A stretch of 64,000 nucleotides of DNA from Vibrio marinisediminis (GCF_014050145.1 NZ_JACFYF010000006.1:124001-188000); one strand, 5' to 3'. Positions 17,060 to 26,566 are shown, numbered from the stretch's first letter. Made by a program: numbers and translations. Notes: a model not told the origin generated them from the letters alone.

Positions 17060-17145
17060 TTTTCTATTCATGAATTAACCATTAGCCGGTTATTTTCGGC
17101 TAACAAACTATGACGTCTGATCGCGCTTATACGCGTCAGCAATGA

Positions 17146-18549
17146 ATGGATTGTATTGTGAATATTAAGCACAACTTGATCACGCTTAGCCTAATTTTGG
17201 CTACGGGACTAACGACCCCTGCTTTGGCGCACGACCAAAGCCACTCTGATATAAATTTAGCGACGAGCTCTCAAGCCATGAGCAATGTTTCCCAACAAAC
17301 GTTGCAGCAAATTATCAACATCGCATTGGAGCAAGATGCCAGCCGCGCTCAACTGATGGCGCAATCACAAGCGACATTAAGCAGCGGGCAAGCAAAAGCC
17401 ACCTTAATGGACCCAACCATCAAGTTAGGTTTTAGCGGCATACCCGTTGACAGCTTTCGTTTGGACCAAGATCCAATGAGTAACGTTTCACTGGGAATAA
17501 TGCAAAAATTCGACCGTGGCGATACGATTGAACTGCAATCAAACCAAGCACATTACCAATCTCACGCGGTGGAAAGGCAAGCGAGTGCGCGTGAACGCGA
17601 AGTGATTGCGACAGTTACCACTGTGTGGATAGAACTGGGCTACAACCAAAAAACTTACGCCATTTTGCAACAACAGAAGCAATGGCTAAGCCAATTAGTT
17701 GAGAGCCTTAGTGCGAACTACGCTCTTGGTCTAACCGAGTCTCAAGATGTGATTAGCACACAACTCAAAGTGAGCCAATTGGAGCAAAAGCTGGTCGCTA
17801 ACCTGCAAATGCAGCAAAAACTTCGCGCCCAGCTTTCCGAATGGTTAGGCCATGAATGGTTGCAAAATAACACTCAATTAGTGGCAAGCAATCAACTCAA
17901 TTGGTCTTCTTTGGATGAGAACGTCAACGAGCTTGCTGACCCTCAAATGCGTTATACCCTGCTGATGCAGCACCCTATCATACAATCAATTGATGCCTCT
18001 GTAGAAAGTGCTAAGACCCAAGTAGCGATTGCTGAAGAAGCCTACGCGCCACAATTTGGGCTTGAAGTCATGTACGCCCACCGTGAAGCCAACAACATGC
18101 GTGGAGAGCCTGCCCCCGACATGGTCAGCGCCTACCTCACCATGGACATCCCACTCTTTACTGGCAACAAGCAAGATAAAGCGCTGGAAGCTGCGCAGTA
18201 TCAAGTTGGTGCCAGCCAATCCCAACGTGATGCCTGGCTTTCTCGCTTGGAAGCTCAATTGTCGGTGCTGCTTTCTGACCGCGAGCACACACAGCAAAGA
18301 ATTCAGCGTTTCCACGACACGCTACTCAAACAAGCCCAAGCCCAACTGGATACGGTAGAACGTGGTTACCAAAACAACCGCGCTAGCTTTAGTGACATTG
18401 TCACTAGCTCAACAAGTCTTCTCACCATTGAGCTTGAACTACAAAGACTGATCACTGATCTCAATCTCACCAATAACCAGATAACCAGCCTCATCGGTGA
18501 CGATTTAAACATTAAACAACTCTCAAATACATCAGCTGCGCGCTACTAG
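17146..18549 (+). CDS. TolC-family outer-membrane channel of the copper efflux system (CusC-like)
   Basis: A 467-residue outer-membrane factor with a signal peptide and long heptad-rich helices in two repeats (for example QLVESLSANYALGLTESQDVISTQLKVSQLEQKL and QAQAQLDTVERGYQNNRASFSDIVTSSTSLLTIELELQRL). It forms the outer channel of a CusCBA-type tripartite pump. The ATG at 17146 and a GTG at 17158 are both possible; the GTG gives a cleaner signal peptide (MNIKHNLITLSLILATGLTTPALA) and has GGA seven bases upstream. The CusB-like gene follows after 9 bases. It lacks an obvious lipobox, unlike E. coli CusC. Confidence 0.85.
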   Translation: MDCIVNIKHNLITLSLILATGLTTPALAHDQSHSDINLATSSQAMSNVSQQTLQQIINIALEQDASRAQLMAQSQATLSSGQAKATLMDPTIKLGFSGIPVDSFRLDQDPMSNVSLGIMQKFDRGDTIELQSNQAHYQSHAVERQASAREREVIATVTTVWIELGYNQKTYAILQQQKQWLSQLVESLSANYALGLTESQDVISTQLKVSQLEQKLVANLQMQQKLRAQLSEWLGHEWLQNNTQLVASNQLNWSSLDENVNELADPQMRYTLLMQHPIIQSIDASVESAKTQVAIAEEAYAPQFGLEVMYAHREANNMRGEPAPDMVSAYLTMDIPLFTGNKQDKALEAAQYQVGASQSQRDAWLSRLEAQLSVLLSDREHTQQRIQRFHDTLLKQAQAQLDTVERGYQNNRASFSDIVTSSTSLLTIELELQRLITDLNLTNNQITSLIGDDLNIKQLSNTSAARY

Positions 18550-18558
18550 GAGCAACGC

Positions 18559-20286
18559 ATGAAAACATTCAAAGTCGCATCGATTGCCCTTCTGGTAGGT
18601 GGTGCTTTAGGTTTTGTCGCTAATCAATGGCTAATGCCATCCTCTCATACAATGGCTTCTAGTCATGCACAGGAACCAGGCTCAACCGAACATGATTCGG
18701 CGAAAGATGAGCCTCTCTACTGGGTCGCTCCAATGGATCCAAACTATCAGCGTGACAAACCCGGTAAGTCCCCAATGGGTATGGATTTAATCCCAGTCTA
18801 TGCCGAAGAAACAAAGGGAGACTCCCAGATCGAGGGAACGGTAACAATCTCGGCTGCGGTAGAAAACAACCTTGGCGTTAAAACCGCTTTGGTTGAGAAA
18901 CAACCACTAAAACCCGTGATTGACGCAGTTGGTTACATCGCGTTTGATGAAAGTACCTTGTGGCAAACCAACGTACGCGTCAGTGGTTGGGTTGAGCAGC
19001 TCAACGTCAATGCTGTGGGTGAAAAAGTGACCCGCGGAGAAGTGTTGTTCACCTTCTATTCTCCTGATCTTGTCAAAGCCCAAGAAGAGTTATTAAACGC
19101 CAAACGTACTGGGCGAAAAGCATTGATTCAAGGCGCCAAAGATAGGCTTGCGTCACTCGGTGTTGATAACACACAAATTGAACAAATCTATCGTTCAGGC
19201 AAAGCCAAGCAGCAAGTGGAAATCAAAGCCATTGCGGACGGCGTCATTGCCACACTCAACATTCGTGAAGGGGCTTACCTTTCACCATCACAAACCGTCA
19301 TCAGCGCCGGTCCACTTGAGCATGTATGGGTAGACGTTGAATTGTTTGAAAGACAGTCCCATTGGGTGAGCGCAGGCAGCCAAGCGGATATGACACTGGA
19401 AGCGATTGCGGGAAAATCATGGCAAGGCAGTGTCGACTATGTTTACCCCATTCTTGACCCTAAGACACGAACGCTACGAGTAAGACTGAAGTTTGACAAC
19501 CCCAATGGTGAACTCAAACCCAATATGTTCGCTAAGATTGCACTCAAACCCACCACTGACCAAGCCGTCTTGACCATCCCACGTTCAGCGGTGATCCGCT
19601 CCGGAGAGATGACCCGCGTGGTTTTGGCTCTGGGCGATGGTCAATTCCGCTCAGCCCGCATCAAAGTGGGTCGTGAAGCTGGCGCTCGAATTGAAGTATT
19701 ACAAGGGCTGGCGATTGACGAACGCATAGTCACCTCTGCGCAATTTATGCTCGATTCAGAATCAAGCCAAAGTGCCGACCTATCCCGTATCAATGGCACT
19801 GACGTTACCGACGATCGTGCTTGGGCAACAGGTAAGATCAATAATATTATGCTCGACCACCGCATGTTGACCATCAACCACCAGCCGGTAGCTCAATGGA
19901 ATTGGCCAGGTATGGTGATGGATTTCACCGTCGCAGAGAGCGTCAATATCCAATCACTAAAACAAGGGGATTCCATTGAGTTTGAAATGGCAAAAACCCA
20001 CCAAGGTCAATATCAAGTCACCGAGATAAAACCCGCTCTACCAGCAAGCAGTGAGAAATGGATTGAAGGCACCATCACCATGTTAATGGCTGACTTTAAT
20101 ATGATCACCCTATCTCACCAAGCGGTCCCTGATTGGCAATGGCAAATAGGTGAGCAGAATTTTACTGTCAGCGATAACTTTGATCTTTCTCCGTTTAAAG
20201 AAGGTCAACAGATTCGGTTTCTAGTTAAAAATGAAGCGGGAGAATGGTCACTCAAACAGATTGAAGCACAAGGAGGCGAACAATGA
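18559..20286 (+). CDS. cusB: CusB-type periplasmic adaptor with tandem CusF-like domains
   Basis: Membrane-fusion protein of the copper/silver RND pump, 575 residues. In order: N-terminal anchor (5-20); a heavy-metal-binding motif (YWVAPMDP at 54-61 with KSPMGMDLIPVY at 70-81); HlyD-like barrel-sandwich, hairpin and beta-barrel parts (about 115-400); then two CusF-like domains. The first (about 422-491) has the full CusF Cu(I)/Ag(I) set: H441, W449, M452, M454. The second (about 501-569) keeps H520 and W528 but has G531 and Q533 at the methionine positions. In E. coli CusF is a separate chaperone. The gene overlaps cusA by ATGA. Confidence 0.9.
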   Translation: MKTFKVASIALLVGGALGFVANQWLMPSSHTMASSHAQEPGSTEHDSAKDEPLYWVAPMDPNYQRDKPGKSPMGMDLIPVYAEETKGDSQIEGTVTISAAVENNLGVKTALVEKQPLKPVIDAVGYIAFDESTLWQTNVRVSGWVEQLNVNAVGEKVTRGEVLFTFYSPDLVKAQEELLNAKRTGRKALIQGAKDRLASLGVDNTQIEQIYRSGKAKQQVEIKAIADGVIATLNIREGAYLSPSQTVISAGPLEHVWVDVELFERQSHWVSAGSQADMTLEAIAGKSWQGSVDYVYPILDPKTRTLRVRLKFDNPNGELKPNMFAKIALKPTTDQAVLTIPRSAVIRSGEMTRVVLALGDGQFRSARIKVGREAGARIEVLQGLAIDERIVTSAQFMLDSESSQSADLSRINGTDVTDDRAWATGKINNIMLDHRMLTINHQPVAQWNWPGMVMDFTVAESVNIQSLKQGDSIEFEMAKTHQGQYQVTEIKPALPASSEKWIEGTITMLMADFNMITLSHQAVPDWQWQIGEQNFTVSDNFDLSPFKEGQQIRFLVKNEAGEWSLKQIEAQGGEQ

Positions 20287-23200
20287 TTGGCGCGATTATT
20301 CGTTGGTCCATCAACAACCGGTTCTTAGTGTTGGTTGCCTCTATTTTGCTGACCTTAGCGGGGCTATACAGTGTAAAAAACACCCCTGTCGATGCCATTC
20401 CGGATCTGTCAGACGTGCAGGTGATCATTAAAACCAGTTACCCAGGACAAGCTCCTCAGGTAGTGGAAGACCAAGTCACCTACCCACTGACTACCGCTAT
20501 GCTCGCCGTGCCCGGAGCAGAAACCGTTCGTGGTTATTCGTTCTTTGGCGACTCTTACGTTTACATCATTTTTAATGATGATACTGACATGTACTGGGCA
20601 CGTTCGCGTGTGTTGGAGTATTTAAGCCAAGTTGCACCTAACCTGCCATCGCAAGCAAAACCAACCTTAGGACCAGACGCCACCGGTGTGGGTTGGGTCT
20701 ACAGCTATGTACTGCAAGACAAGACTGGCAAGCATGATCTAGCCGAACTGCGCAGCCTACAAGATTGGTTTTTGAAATACGAGCTGCAAACTGTCGCAGG
20801 CGTGTCTGAAATTGCCACTGTCGGTGGCATGGTAAAACAGTACCAAGTACAAATAGACCCAGCCAAGCTGCGCGCTTATGACTTAACACTGCAACTGATA
20901 AACAGTGCAATAAACGATGGTAACCAAGAAACGGGCGCGTCAGTCATTGAAGTTGCAGAAGCTGAGCACATGGTGCGCACCACGGGATATTTAAGCAGTA
21001 TTGAAGACTTAAAAGCACTACCGCTCAAAGTCACCGCCAACGGTACACCACTATTATTGGGTGATGTCGCTGACATTAACCTTGGTCCACAAATGCGCCG
21101 TGGGATCTCAGAGTTTAATGGTGAAGGAGAAGCGGTGGGTGGCGTAGTGGTAATGCGCTTTGGTGAAAATGCTAGCCAAGTAATTGAGAACGTCAAAGCT
21201 AAACTCGCTGAATTGCAAAGCGGTTTGCCAGAAGGTGTGGAAATTGTCACGACCTACGATCGCTCCACCTTAATTAACGCAGCCGTTGATAACCTTTGGC
21301 AAAAATTGGCTGAAGAGTTCTTAGTGGTGGCGGTGGTTTGTGCGCTGTTTCTATTCCACATCCGCTCATCATTGGTTATTGCAATTAGCTTACCTATCGG
21401 TATTTTGTCGGCGTTTATTGTGATGCATTGGCAAGGTATTAACGCCAACATTATGTCATTAGGTGGCATTGCCATCGCCATTGGCGCCATGGTCGATGGG
21501 GCAATAGTGATGATAGAAAACGTCCATAAGCATATAGAACGAACACCACTTACCGATGAAAACCGCTGGCAAGTCATTGGTAAAGCGGCAGAAGAAGTGG
21601 GTGCCCCGCTGTTCTTCTCACTGTTGATCATCACCTTAAGTTTTGTGCCTGTGTTTGCCTTAGAGGGTCAAGAAGGCAAGATGTTCTCGCCTCTCGCCTT
21701 TACCAAATCTTATGCCATGGCTGCCGCAGCGGGATTAGCGATAACTCTAGTGCCCGTTTTGATGGGTTACTTCATCCGAGGCAAGGTGCTGCCCGAACAT
21801 AAAAACCCAATCAACCGTGGTTTGGTCGCACTGTATCGCCCCTTGCTCAACCTCAGCCTGACTTATCCTAAACTCATCATTACGCTGGCATTGGTGTTAC
21901 TTGCTTCGGCATATTACCCAACCAAACAACTGGGCAGTGAATTTATCCCCCCTTTGGACGAAGGCGATTTGATGTACATGCCGACTACCTACCCGGGGAT
22001 ATCTATAGGTAAGGCTCGTGAGCTTTTGCAACAAACCAATAAGCTAATAAAAACCGTACCTGAAGTGGATACCGTTTGGGGTAAAATTGGGCGGGCAGAA
22101 ACAGCAACTGACCCAGCGCCTTTAACCATGATTGAAACGACGATTCAGTTGAAACCCCGTGACCAATGGCGAGAAGGTGTCACAACTCAGTCACTGCGCA
22201 AAGAGTTAGATCAATTGATTCAGTTTCCTGGGTTAACCAACGCTTGGGTAATGCCAATAAAAACCCGAATCGACATGTTAGCCACTGGGATTAAAACCCC
22301 AATCGGGATAAAAATTTCCGGTCCGGATCTAAAGCAAATAGAACAAATTGGCGCACAAATAGAGCCAATTCTAAACCCAATAGCAGGCACCACTTCTGTG
22401 TATGCCGAAAGGGTTGCTGGCGGACGTTACGTGACGATTGATATAGAACGCAAACAAGCCGCGCGCTATGGGTTAAGCATCAAAGATATTCAACAAGTGA
22501 TTGCGACTGCCGTAGGAGGTATGAAAGTTGGCGAAACCGTTGAAGGCTTAGAGCGTTACCCGATCAATGTTCGCTACCCACAAGAGTACCGTGATTCGGT
22601 GGTGAAACTGCAAAACTTACCGTTAGTGACACCAAATGGTGCTCGTATTGCGCTCGCCGACGTGGCCGATATTCGCTACGAAGATGGCCCACCGATGATC
22701 AAAACTGAAAATGCACGCCCGAACGGCTGGGTGTTTGTGGATATTGAAAGTCGCGATCTTGGCTCTTACGTGGTGGAAGCTCAACAAGCCGTAGCCGATC
22801 AACTTCAACTGCCTGCGGGTTATTCACTGACTTGGTCAGGGCAATATGAATACATGGAGCGCGCTAAACAGCGCCTAAGTGTGGTCGTACCCATTACCTT
22901 AGCGATTATTGTCCTACTGCTTTATTTGAGCTTCCGCCGCGTGGGCGAAGTGATGATCATCATGTCTACCCTGCCATTAGCGATGGTGGGTGGTTTGTGG
23001 TTAATGCATTGGCTTGGTTACAACTTCTCCATTGCCGTTGGTGTCGGCTTTATCGCCCTTGCTGGCGTGGCAGTAGAAATAGGCGTGATTATGTTGGTTT
23101 ATCTCAACCAAGCATGGAACGAGCGCAAGCAACTCGCTCAAGGCAGCCAGCAACCATTGTTACAAGAAGACCTCAATTACGCCATTAGCCAAGGCGCTGG

Positions 23201-23411
23201 GCTACGCGTGCGCCCAGTGATGATGACCGTCAGCACGGTAATCATTGGTCTTATCCCAATTATGTACGGACATGGTACTGGCTCAGAGGTAATGCAGCGT
23301 ATCGCCGCTCCTATGATTGGCGGAATGGCTTCGGCACTGCTGCTTACCCTGCTCGTACTACCCGCCATATTCAAACTATGGAAACAACACGAACTTAATC
23401 GCCTCAAGTAA
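20283..23411 (+). CDS. cusA: CusA-type copper/silver RND efflux transporter
   Basis: A proton-driven inner-membrane pump of the heavy-metal-efflux RND family, 1042 residues, the usual length. The three methionines that bind Cu(I)/Ag(I) in E. coli CusA are in conserved contexts: M566 (DLMYMPTTYPGIS), M616 (APLTMIETT) and M665 (RIDMLATGIK). The proton-relay aspartate is D405 in GAMVDGAIVMIENVHK. These residues point to monovalent copper or silver rather than zinc or cobalt. It starts inside the cusB stop codon. Confidence 0.95.
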   Translation: MIGAIIRWSINNRFLVLVASILLTLAGLYSVKNTPVDAIPDLSDVQVIIKTSYPGQAPQVVEDQVTYPLTTAMLAVPGAETVRGYSFFGDSYVYIIFNDDTDMYWARSRVLEYLSQVAPNLPSQAKPTLGPDATGVGWVYSYVLQDKTGKHDLAELRSLQDWFLKYELQTVAGVSEIATVGGMVKQYQVQIDPAKLRAYDLTLQLINSAINDGNQETGASVIEVAEAEHMVRTTGYLSSIEDLKALPLKVTANGTPLLLGDVADINLGPQMRRGISEFNGEGEAVGGVVVMRFGENASQVIENVKAKLAELQSGLPEGVEIVTTYDRSTLINAAVDNLWQKLAEEFLVVAVVCALFLFHIRSSLVIAISLPIGILSAFIVMHWQGINANIMSLGGIAIAIGAMVDGAIVMIENVHKHIERTPLTDENRWQVIGKAAEEVGAPLFFSLLIITLSFVPVFALEGQEGKMFSPLAFTKSYAMAAAAGLAITLVPVLMGYFIRGKVLPEHKNPINRGLVALYRPLLNLSLTYPKLIITLALVLLASAYYPTKQLGSEFIPPLDEGDLMYMPTTYPGISIGKARELLQQTNKLIKTVPEVDTVWGKIGRAETATDPAPLTMIETTIQLKPRDQWREGVTTQSLRKELDQLIQFPGLTNAWVMPIKTRIDMLATGIKTPIGIKISGPDLKQIEQIGAQIEPILNPIAGTTSVYAERVAGGRYVTIDIERKQAARYGLSIKDIQQVIATAVGGMKVGETVEGLERYPINVRYPQEYRDSVVKLQNLPLVTPNGARIALADVADIRYEDGPPMIKTENARPNGWVFVDIESRDLGSYVVEAQQAVADQLQLPAGYSLTWSGQYEYMERAKQRLSVVVPITLAIIVLLLYLSFRRVGEVMIIMSTLPLAMVGGLWLMHWLGYNFSIAVGVGFIALAGVAVEIGVIMLVYLNQAWNERKQLAQGSQQPLLQEDLNYAISQGAGLRVRPVMMTVSTVIIGLIPIMYGHGTGSEVMQRIAAPMIGGMASALLLTLLVLPAIFKLWKQHELNRLK

Positions 23412-23436
23412 AAATGAATGAATAAAGGAAATGATA

Positions 23437-23967
23437 ATGAAAACAACACTACTGATTGCACTTAGCCTAACCACCAGCATGGCATTTGCCGCGAATGACC
23501 AAATGAATCATGCCAATATGACGCATAACACAATGAACCACCAACAAATGGATCACAGTAAAATGGACCACAGTATGATGAGCATGCCGGGGATGTCAGC
23601 AGTTGGTATGCCCGCTAAAGGTGCAAAAGCAGATAAAGTGGTACACGTCATTCTTAGTGACGACAAAGCAATCCAATTTAAAAATGAGGTCACTATTGAG
23701 CCAAATGATGTGGTGCAATTTGTGATCATGAATACTGGCAATCAAGCCCATGAGTTTGCGATTGGCTCAGAAAAAGAGCTGGCGACACACCGCAAAATGA
23801 TGAGCCAAATGGCGAGTATGGAACACGACACTAACAACTCAATCATCATTGAAGCGAAAAAAGCACGTCAGTTTACTTGGCATTTCCACGGAGAAAACCA
23901 AGTCGTCATAGACTGCAATATTGATGGGCACAAACGACATGCTAAGCCACTTAATTTGAGTCTTTAG
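23437..23967 (+). CDS. Periplasmic cupredoxin-like copper protein with Met/His-rich leader
   Basis: A 176-residue secreted protein ending the copper operon. After a signal peptide (to about residue 19) comes a dense Met/His stretch (residues 23-58, with repeats such as MNH, MDHS, MSMPGM) typical of periplasmic copper handling. A cupredoxin-like domain follows, with possible type 1 ligands H105, C160 and H165 (QAHEFAIG and DCNIDGH). The position of the usual axial Met, ten residues after Cys, is K170. AAGGAA seven bases before the ATG at 23437 favours it over the ATG at 23431. It is a likely copper acceptor or chaperone. Confidence 0.82.
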   Translation: MKTTLLIALSLTTSMAFAANDQMNHANMTHNTMNHQQMDHSKMDHSMMSMPGMSAVGMPAKGAKADKVVHVILSDDKAIQFKNEVTIEPNDVVQFVIMNTGNQAHEFAIGSEKELATHRKMMSQMASMEHDTNNSIIIEAKKARQFTWHFHGENQVVIDCNIDGHKRHAKPLNLSL

Positions 23968-24417
23968 TGGCTGAATTATAAATAATTTAGTCTAAGAGTA
24001 ACCTGTTCTATTATTAATAGAGAAGATAGGCAGGTTGCTCAAAACAATCTCATCACGTATATATTTATTCCTAGAGTATTCGTACGAATACATCATGAAT
24101 TACAGCACACTGCAATCAATAGTACACTATATATCTCTTCCATTTAATTCTATACATAGAAAGCTCGCAAACGAGACATTAAATAATTCAATCAACGTCT
24201 TCCCATATATCACCAATTTATTGCTAAAAACCACACTTAGATCTCACAACACAGTTAAAGATAATAAATACTACAAATTCGTGACCAAAAAAACATTGAC
24301 AGAATATTTTTTGTCAGTTCTGAATTATTGAGACCATTGTCACCTTATTTTCCAAATATCTCTTATAGCATAACCTGTATAGACAGCTTTTGACGTATTA
24401 ATGGTTGAGGTGCAAAT
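23968..24417. other. AT-rich 450-base gap between the copper and PTS operons
   Basis: No convincing gene. A 98-codon plus-strand frame at 24035-24331 has no ribosome binding site and biased AT-rich composition, so I leave it out. The gap holds a nested inverted repeat (GAGTAACCTG at 23996-24005 with CAGGTTGCTC at 24031-24040, one G-T pair, around an inner TCTATTATTAATAGA), a TGACA-N10-TGTCA dyad (24297-24316) and the CTGTATAGACAG operator candidate (24375-24386). The PTS promoter must lie in the right half. Confidence 0.5.
24375..24386. promoter_or_regulatory. GntR/HutC-type operator candidate
   Basis: CTGTATAGACAG has the dyad form of operators bound by HutC-subfamily GntR regulators (for example TGGTCTAGACCA types). 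It lies 31 bases before the PTS IIA start, and the operon's own HutC-type regulator gene is at 28523. Control by that regulator is inferred. Confidence 0.5.
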
Positions 24418-24861
24418 ATGCTTTCAAGTTTACTTTGCGAACAACGAATTAACATTGTTGATGAAGTTTCAGATTGGCAAACAGCTATTAACTTGGTATG
24501 TAAGCCTCTACTCAAATCAGGTGATATCACACCTGAATATGTTGACTCCATTATTAATGCAACCTATGAGCTTGGTCCTTATTATGTCCTTGCTCCAATG
24601 ATCGCAATGCCTCACGCTCGCCCAGAGCAAGGTGTTATCAATAATTCCCTATCTCTTCTTGTCGTACGTAACGGTGTCGAATTTCACAGCGAAGATAATG
24701 ACCCTGTAAAAATTCTCCTACTGCTTGCAGCAAAAGACAGTAATCAACACATTGAGCTAATCACTTCAATTTCAACGTTCTTCTGCAATGAAGAAGACGC
24801 TCTAAAAGTAATTAAAGCCACAAAAAATAAGCAAATTTTAGAAATAATCAATAAATATTGA
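24418..24861 (+). CDS. PTS IIA component, ascorbate/mannitol type
   Basis: A 147-residue cytoplasmic phosphotransfer protein of the EIIA type 2 fold. The phosphorylatable histidine is H66 in APMIAMPHARPEQGV, the UlaC/SgaA-like context. It takes phosphate from HPr and passes it to the IIB protein encoded 10 bases downstream. It is the first gene of a six-gene operon: IIA, IIB, IIC, two transketolase halves and a regulator. The start is an ATG preceded by GAGGTGCAAAT. The substrate is unknown, because UlaG/UlaD-type ascorbate enzymes are missing. Confidence 0.88.
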   Translation: MLSSLLCEQRINIVDEVSDWQTAINLVCKPLLKSGDITPEYVDSIINATYELGPYYVLAPMIAMPHARPEQGVINNSLSLLVVRNGVEFHSEDNDPVKILLLLAAKDSNQHIELITSISTFFCNEEDALKVIKATKNKQILEIINKY

Positions 24862-24871
24862 GGAAAAGTCT

Positions 24872-25138
24872 ATGCGTATTATGGCGGTATGTAGCACTGG
24901 TTTAGGTTCTTCTTTCATGATTGAAATGAAAGTAAAAGAAGTTTTGCATGAACTGGGTATTGATGCAGAGGTTGAGCACACTGATCTTGGTTCTGTTACT
25001 CCTGATATGGCAGATGTTTTTATTTGCACAAAAGATCTCGCAGATAGCATCCACGCTGGCGATGTCATTTCAATTCCAAATATTACGGACAAAGCCGCAA
25101 TGAAAGAAAAAATTGAGGCTTACTTAAATAACGACTAA
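24872..25138 (+). CDS. PTS IIB component, ascorbate type (UlaB-like)
   Basis: An 88-residue IIB domain. The phosphocysteine is C7 in the P-loop-like MAVCSTGLGSSFM, the pattern of ascorbate/galactitol IIB proteins. It receives phosphate from the IIA and phosphorylates the sugar carried by the IIC. A good ribosome binding site (TTGAGGAAAAGTCT) precedes it. The IIC gene follows after 11 bases. Confidence 0.9.
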   Translation: MRIMAVCSTGLGSSFMIEMKVKEVLHELGIDAEVEHTDLGSVTPDMADVFICTKDLADSIHAGDVISIPNITDKAAMKEKIEAYLNND

Positions 25139-25149
25139 AGGAATTCATT

Positions 25150-26502
25150 ATGCTCCATTTCATTACTGATATTCTTAGTACCCCTGCAATATTAATTGGC
25201 TTGGTCGCATTGCTGGGCTTAGCCATTCAAAAAAAATCAAGCTCAGACATTATTAAAGGTTCAGTTAAAACAGTTCTAGGTTTTATTGTTCTTGGTGGTG
25301 GTGCAGGTATTTTAGTTGCAGCAGTTACACCTATGGGTGTGTTGATGGAACAAGGTTTCAATCTTCGTGGTGTTATTCCAAACAACGAGGCTATTTATGC
25401 AACAGCAATGGCAGATTTTGGCGCCTCTACCTCTTTGATCATGGCTTTTGGTATGGTGGCCAATATTTTCTTTGCTCGCTATTCAAAATTTAAATACATA
25501 TTTTTGACCGGGCATCACACATTGTATATGGCATGTATGGTTGCCATTATTTTGAGTGTGGCAGGCTTTAGTGGTGTCATGCTTGTTGTCCTTGGTTCTA
25601 TAACACTTGGGCTTGTTATGGTGTTATTCCCTGCAATGGCTCAACCATTTATGCGTAAGATCACTGGCAGTGATGACGTCGCATTTGGGCATTTCTCAAC
25701 TGTAGGTTATGTCGCATCTGGTCTAGTCGGTCAATTGGTAGGCAAAGGTTCAAAAAGTACCGAAGAGATGAATTTACCGAAGAATCTTGTCTTTCTTCGT
25801 GATTCATCGATCTCGATTTCGATAACAATGGGCATTATTTACTTAGTTCTTGTGCTGGCTGCAGGATTTGATTTTGTAACTGAGAACTTAAGTAACGGAC
25901 AAAACCCTATTGTTTACGCAATCCTCACTGCTATCGGGTTTGCTGCTGGTGTATTCGTTATCCTTCAAGGTGTGCGCCTAATTCTTGCCGAAATAGTACC
26001 CGCTTTTACTGGTATTTCACAAAAATTAGTACCGAACGCTAAGCCAGCTCTAGACTGCCCTATTGTATTTCCATACGCACAGAACGCAGTTCTTGTCGGT
26101 TTCCTATGCAGCTTCCTTGGCGGCTTGGTAAGCATGGGTGTTTTAGGTGTGATGGAGCTTACCCTTATTCTGCCTGGTGTTGTACCTCACTTCTTTACTG
26201 GCGCTACTGCTGGTGTATTTGGGAATGCAACAGGTGGACGTCGAGGTGCCGCTATCGGATCATTCATCAATGGTGTGGTAATCACGTTCCTAACTCTGTG
26301 GCTACTACCGGTACTTGGCGACCTTGGTTTTGCCAACACAACATTCTCTGATTCTGATTTTGCCGTAACAGGTATCTTTCTTGGTTACTTAGCCCTGATT
26401 GGTAAAGAAGCTGTCATCATAGGTATTGCTATAGTGGCTGGGGTCGTATTGAGCACTAACTTCTTCGACAAAAAATCCTCCAACACCGCAGAAAACATCT
26501 AG
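25150..26502 (+). CDS. PTS IIC membrane transporter, ascorbate type (UlaA/SgaT-like)
   Basis: A 450-residue integral membrane protein of the AG (ascorbate-galactitol) PTS superfamily, with many hydrophobic helices and loop segments typical of UlaA (for example GGAGILVAAVTPMG, TGHHTLYMACM, TGATAGVFGNATGGRRGA). It carries the sugar across the inner membrane for phosphorylation by IIB. AAAGGAATTCATT precedes the ATG. Split into separate IIA, IIB and IIC genes as in ulaABC. The substrate may differ from L-ascorbate, since the downstream enzymes are transketolase subunits. Confidence 0.9.
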   Translation: MLHFITDILSTPAILIGLVALLGLAIQKKSSSDIIKGSVKTVLGFIVLGGGAGILVAAVTPMGVLMEQGFNLRGVIPNNEAIYATAMADFGASTSLIMAFGMVANIFFARYSKFKYIFLTGHHTLYMACMVAIILSVAGFSGVMLVVLGSITLGLVMVLFPAMAQPFMRKITGSDDVAFGHFSTVGYVASGLVGQLVGKGSKSTEEMNLPKNLVFLRDSSISISITMGIIYLVLVLAAGFDFVTENLSNGQNPIVYAILTAIGFAAGVFVILQGVRLILAEIVPAFTGISQKLVPNAKPALDCPIVFPYAQNAVLVGFLCSFLGGLVSMGVLGVMELTLILPGVVPHFFTGATAGVFGNATGGRRGAAIGSFINGVVITFLTLWLLPVLGDLGFANTTFSDSDFAVTGIFLGYLALIGKEAVIIGIAIVAGVVLSTNFFDKKSSNTAENI

Positions 26503-26566
26503 CAACACACTGGGTGAGCATAAACGGCTCACCCGCCTTTCCCCGCCGAATATATAAGAGGTTTAT

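Noticed and set aside
24035-24331. 98-codon plus-strand frame in the AT-rich gap
   Set aside because: No ribosome binding site, composition follows the AT-rich background, and it overlaps operator-like dyads. Not supported as a gene.
24418-26502. Complete L-ascorbate utilisation operon
   Set aside because: PTS subunits are of the ascorbate class, but ulaG, ulaD, ulaE and ulaF equivalents are absent and transketolase halves follow instead.
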